A stretch of DNA of 64,000 nucleotides, taken from NCBI GenBank assembly GCA_964245075.1, contig CAXTLC010000001.1, positions 62,001-126,000 on the forward strand, read 5' to 3'. A model generated the notes under the pieces. The model worked only from the letters and a program-made list of their open reading frames with translations, made no database searches and was not told the DNA's origin. Below are positions 61,485 to 64,000 of this stretch, one piece after another. Position numbers and translations under genes: made by a program. Position 1 is the first letter of the stretch, and the number at the start of each line of letters is the position of its first letter. The stretch is from LMUY01 sp964245075 (GTDB lineage Bacteria > Pseudomonadota > Alphaproteobacteria > Acetobacterales > Acetobacteraceae).

Positions 61485-62261
61485 TCAGTTCGCATCGCAT
61501 GACGAGGGATCGACGAGGAACCACGCTTTGCGGTCACCACCTGTGAAGCAGCCGTGACGCCACAGGCCAGCATACAATTCACCGGTAACCGCGCGGAGGG
61601 CACCATCGCCGTCCGATGTTCCATTCCGCCACTCACCTTCGTAACGGACTCCGTTGACGAGTGTCATGATCCCGTTGCCGTTCGGTTTGCCGGCACTAAA
61701 GCTGACCTCGTATCGGCTGCCGTCGGGTGTGACGATTAACACGAGTCCGCCTAGTTGACCGTCGGTCCACTGTCCCTCCACATGATCGCCGTCGGCGCTT
61801 GTTAGGACACCGTGTCCATTCAGCTTGCCGTTCCGGAACTCGCCCTCATGGCGTTTGCTCCCGGATGTCAGCACGCCCTTGCCGGATTGCAGGCCATCAT
61901 GCCAGTCGCCCTCGTAGCAGTGGCCGTCAGCCCATATGTGCACGCCTCAGCCTTCCGGGCGACCGGAATGCCAATCTCCCTCATACCGCGTTCCATTCGG
62001 CTGACTAAGGATGCCATGGCTATCGAGATGGCCATTCTTCACGTCACCTTCATAGTGAATGCCGGATGTAGTCGTGGCAACTAGCCTGCCGTTGGTGACG
62101 ATGCCCTGGAACGTCCCAAACATCCCGTCGTTAGGCGCCCTGAACCAAAATGACTGCTCTGGCGATGGTTCGAGGGCGTTGGCGAGACAACCGCCGCAAG
62201 TCACGAACGCTGTCCTGTCCACAAGCAAGCAAACTACTAATCGTAGTCTAAAAGGTCGCAA
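61485..62261 (-). pseudogene. MORN-repeat protein broken by one in-frame stop
   Basis: About 258 codons in one frame. A hydrophobic N-terminus (LRLVVCLLVDRTAFVTCGGC) suggests export. Eight MORN-type repeats of about 23 residues follow (for example YEGDVKNGHLDSHGIL, YEGDWHDGLQSGKGVL, YEGEWRNGTSDGDGAL). A TGA at 61947-61949 interrupts the second repeat exactly where a residue is expected between Gly and Gly-Val; the frame and repeat register continue unchanged after it. It therefore looks like a recent nonsense mutation or a read error. A GTG at 61943 could restart the C-terminal part (152 aa). Confidence 0.75.
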
Positions 62262-62313
62262 GTGACTGGCAACTTCCAGGATTCGGGTCGCTACTGCTCC
62301 GGCCGGTCAAAAC

Positions 62314-62589
62314 TCAGAAGCTTTCCTTCCACCCCGTCACGACGGAACCGCGGACAGGGCTGCCGTTCACAGGCACTGCCCCCGTTCCGGGCGGCATCTT
62401 GGGCGGGATCGGGAGTTCAAGCAAACCTACTGGACTGCCTGACCGCCTATATTGCACGAACGGCATCGGGGCGGGCTCGAACCGGGCATTCGATGGCCCG
62501 ACCGGTGCGTGGACGGGCGGGTCGGCTGCGCAGGCGGTTAGCAACAGAGTCAGCAGAGCAGGGCAAAGGCCGCAGGGTGGCGTGAGCAT
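62314..62589 (-). CDS. Small Pro-rich lipoprotein
   Basis: A 91-aa predicted lipoprotein: CPALLTLLLTACAADPPVHA contains an LTAC lipobox with Cys20. The mature part is Pro-rich (PVGPSNARFEPAPMPFVQYR; LLELPIPPKMPPGTG) and probably unstructured. No clear ribosome site. Function unknown. Confidence 0.55.
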   Translation of the reverse strand: MLTPPCGLCPALLTLLLTACAADPPVHAPVGPSNARFEPAPMPFVQYRRSGSPVGLLELPIPPKMPPGTGAVPVNGSPVRGSVVTGWKESF

Positions 62590-62682
62590 GTCGGTGCGAT
62601 ATCAACACGTTTCGACTCTGTTGCACACCTACATGCTACCAGATGGCGCGCGCACCATCCAATCTGAGCCGGCCTCACCCCG

Positions 62683-63234
62683 TCACCGATTCGCCCCCGG
62701 CACCCACTTCACGTCCGCCCCGCGGTTCAGCACCCGGCCCAGCACGAACAGGTGGTCGGACAGCCGGTTGAGAAAGCGCACAACCGCCTCGTTCACCGTC
62801 TCCTCCCGCGCCAGTTGAACCACCAGGCGTTCCGCCCGGCGCACCACGGTGCGGGCCAGGTGGGCGTGGGCGGCGGCGGGCGTGCCGCCGGGCAGCACGA
62901 AGCTGTCCAGCGCGGGCAGGGTGGCGTTCATCGCCACCACCTCCGCTTCCAGCCGGGCGGAAGGCGCGTCCGTCAGCCGCAGGCGGTCGCCAGCGGCGCC
63001 CGGCACGCACAAGTCGGAGCCGACGTCGAACAGGTCGTTCTGCACCCGCGCCAGCATCGCGTCCTCGTCGCCGTCCGTGTGCAGGCGCAGCAGGCCGATG
63101 CAGGCGTTGGCCTCGTCCACCGTGCCGTACGCCTCCACCCGCAGCGCGTCCTTTGCCACCCGGCTGCCGTCGCCGAGCGAGGTTTGCCCGCGGTCGCCGC
63201 CCCGGGTCACCACCCGGTCGATGCGGACCGTCAC
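62683..63234 (-). CDS. Cob(I)alamin adenosyltransferase, PduO type
   Basis: Makes adenosylcobalamin from cob(I)alamin and ATP. RVVTRGGDRGQTSLGDGSRV is the N-terminal ATP-binding motif, YGTVDEANACIGLLR the following helix, and VVRFLNRLSDHLFVLGRVLN the C-terminal signature with the conserved Arg and Asp. 183 aa, normal for PduO/MMAB. It overlaps the CDF gene's stop by four bases. Confidence 0.94.
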   Translation of the reverse strand: MTVRIDRVVTRGGDRGQTSLGDGSRVAKDALRVEAYGTVDEANACIGLLRLHTDGDEDAMLARVQNDLFDVGSDLCVPGAAGDRLRLTDAPSARLEAEVVAMNATLPALDSFVLPGGTPAAAHAHLARTVVRRAERLVVQLAREETVNEAVVRFLNRLSDHLFVLGRVLNRGADVKWVPGANR

Positions 63235-64000
63235 AGCACGAGCACGCCGTGATGCTTCGCCTTGCCCTCGGGCTCGACGTGGATGGTGATGATCAAGTGC
63301 TGCATCTCCTCGCGTAGCGCCGTCTCGATACGGTCACAGATGGCGTGCGCGGCCGAAACCGGCAGGTCCCCCGGCACCACCAGATGAAATTCCAGGTAGG
63401 TCAGCCGCCCGGCGTGGCGGGTGCGCAGGTCGTGCGCTTCCAGCGCGCCTTCCGCGTGCTCGCCCACCAGGCGGCGGATGCGCTCCACCACGTCCGCGGC
63501 GGGGGCCGCGTCCATCAAGCCGCCGACCGACTGGCTGATCAGGCTGGTGCCGGACCACAGCACGTAGAACGCCACCAGGGCGGCCAGCAGGGCGTCCAGC
63601 AGCGGCTGCGCCGTCGCCACCGCGAGGCCCAGCCCGGCGAGAATGCCGCCGGAGGTCGCGACGTCCGACCACAGGTGCCGACCGTCGGCCTGCAACGTCA
63701 CCGAGCGGGCAAGCCGGCCGGCGCGCAGCAGCACCGTGCCCCACAGGGCGTTGAGCAGGGTCGCCAGCCCGTTCAACGCCACGCCCTGCCAGGGCAGGGA
63801 CAGCGGCGCCGGGTCCCCCCAGCTCTGCCAGGCGTGCTGCAGGATGGCGAGGCTGGCCACGATGATCAGCACGCCCTCGATCACGGCGGCAAAGAATTCG
63901 GCCTTCTGGTGGCCATACGGGTGGTTGGCGTCCGCCGGGCGCTCGGCGAAGCGCAGCGCGCCCAGCGCGATCAGGGAGGCGGCGACATTCACCGTGCTTT
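63231..64000 (-). CDS. Cation diffusion facilitator exporter (5' end outside window)
   Basis: Divalent metal/proton antiporter. The visible part starts within helix 2 (VNVAASLIALGALRFAERPA), then DANHPYGHQKAEFFAAVIEG with the CDF His/Asp loop, helix 5 HLWSDVATSGGILAGLGLAV (His-x3-Asp metal site), and the C-terminal cytoplasmic metal-binding domain with HDLRTRHAGRLTYLEFHLVV and IITIHVEPEG. About 50 N-terminal residues lie beyond base 64000. Zn, Fe or Mn cannot be distinguished. Confidence 0.9.
   Translation of the reverse strand, partial: STVNVAASLIALGALRFAERPADANHPYGHQKAEFFAAVIEGVLIIVASLAILQHAWQSWGDPAPLSLPWQGVALNGLATLLNALWGTVLLRAGRLARSVTLQADGRHLWSDVATSGGILAGLGLAVATAQPLLDALLAALVAFYVLWSGTSLISQSVGGLMDAAPAADVVERIRRLVGEHAEGALEAHDLRTRHAGRLTYLEFHLVVPGDLPVSAAHAICDRIETALREEMQHLIITIHVEPEGKAKHHGVLVL

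Noticed and set aside
1..64000. tRNA, rRNA, CRISPR array, prophage or complete insertion sequence
   Set aside because: I saw no cloverleaf-like stretch, no regularly spaced repeats, no transposase or integrase, and no run of phage genes; the tailspike-like protein alone is not enough.

Overview
The window is a high-G+C draft scaffold from an alphaproteobacterium, most likely Acetobacteraceae (Rhodospirillales). The grounds are strong G/C preference at third codon positions, frequent GTG/TTG starts, dense overlapping operons (gatCAB, ruvX-FAH hydrolase, sdhE-mfd, with recG nearby), and dispersed stem-loop repeats of a type common in this group. This placement is inference from gene content; there is no rRNA or tRNA gene here. 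A run of 100 Ns at 12973-13072 is flanked on both sides by the same 55 bases, so it is probably an artefactual join.

Layout. 1-12.9 kb: core and metabolic genes. These are lptF (cut by the window edge), an FAD-linked oxidase with an MFS exporter, a triple-domain phospholipid acyltransferase/acyl-ACP synthetase behind twin palindromic operators, a GST, an SDR-ABC exporter-TetR operon, a beta-carbonic anhydrase, a racemase remnant and an RraA-like protein. 13.2-24.6 kb: a surface-glycan island with a secreted tailspike-like beta-helix protein, a TPR-glycosyltransferase, an FkbM methyltransferase, a GT4 enzyme with an N-terminal accessory domain, a large repeat-GT4-RgpF protein, a sugar epimerase and a lipoprotein. 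25.0-29.0 kb: a possible signalling locus. A small leader ORF overlaps a FeeM/LuxI-like N-acyltransferase, which is translationally coupled to an isoprenylcysteine-type methyltransferase and followed by a membrane GGDEF-EAL protein; an 18-bp palindrome lies upstream. 29.1-34.8 kb: a CHASE3 hybrid histidine kinase flanked by two paralogous single-domain response regulators, plus an AI-2E-type permease.

34.8-37.8 kb holds stress and accessory proteins (DUF1264, DUF892, SDR, cupin). 37.8-39.6 kb is a likely polymorphic toxin and immunity pair whose toxin tip and immunity gene are visibly less G+C rich than the rest. 39.7-47.5 kb carries recG, a gene interrupted by a palindromic miniature repeat, small proteins, sdhE and mfd. 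47.6-49.5 kb has an APS-kinase-like/nucleotidyltransferase fusion followed by a sulfotransferase that shares its N-terminal accessory domain with the GT4 enzyme 30 kb away.

49.5-64 kb: an envelope lipoprotein and a periplasmic protein, a DsbA-type oxidoreductase, a divergent LysR/peroxiredoxin pair with a palindrome between them, an acyl-CoA ligase coupled to a ketopantoate-reductase-like enzyme, an FAH hydrolase coupled to ruvX, gatCAB, a MORN-repeat gene broken by one in-frame stop, a small lipoprotein, a PduO-type cobalamin adenosyltransferase and a CDF metal exporter running off the right edge. The least explained parts are the acyltransferase-methyltransferase-c-di-GMP locus, the shared accessory domain of the glycan-modifying enzymes, and the kinase-nucleotidyltransferase-sulfotransferase pair.
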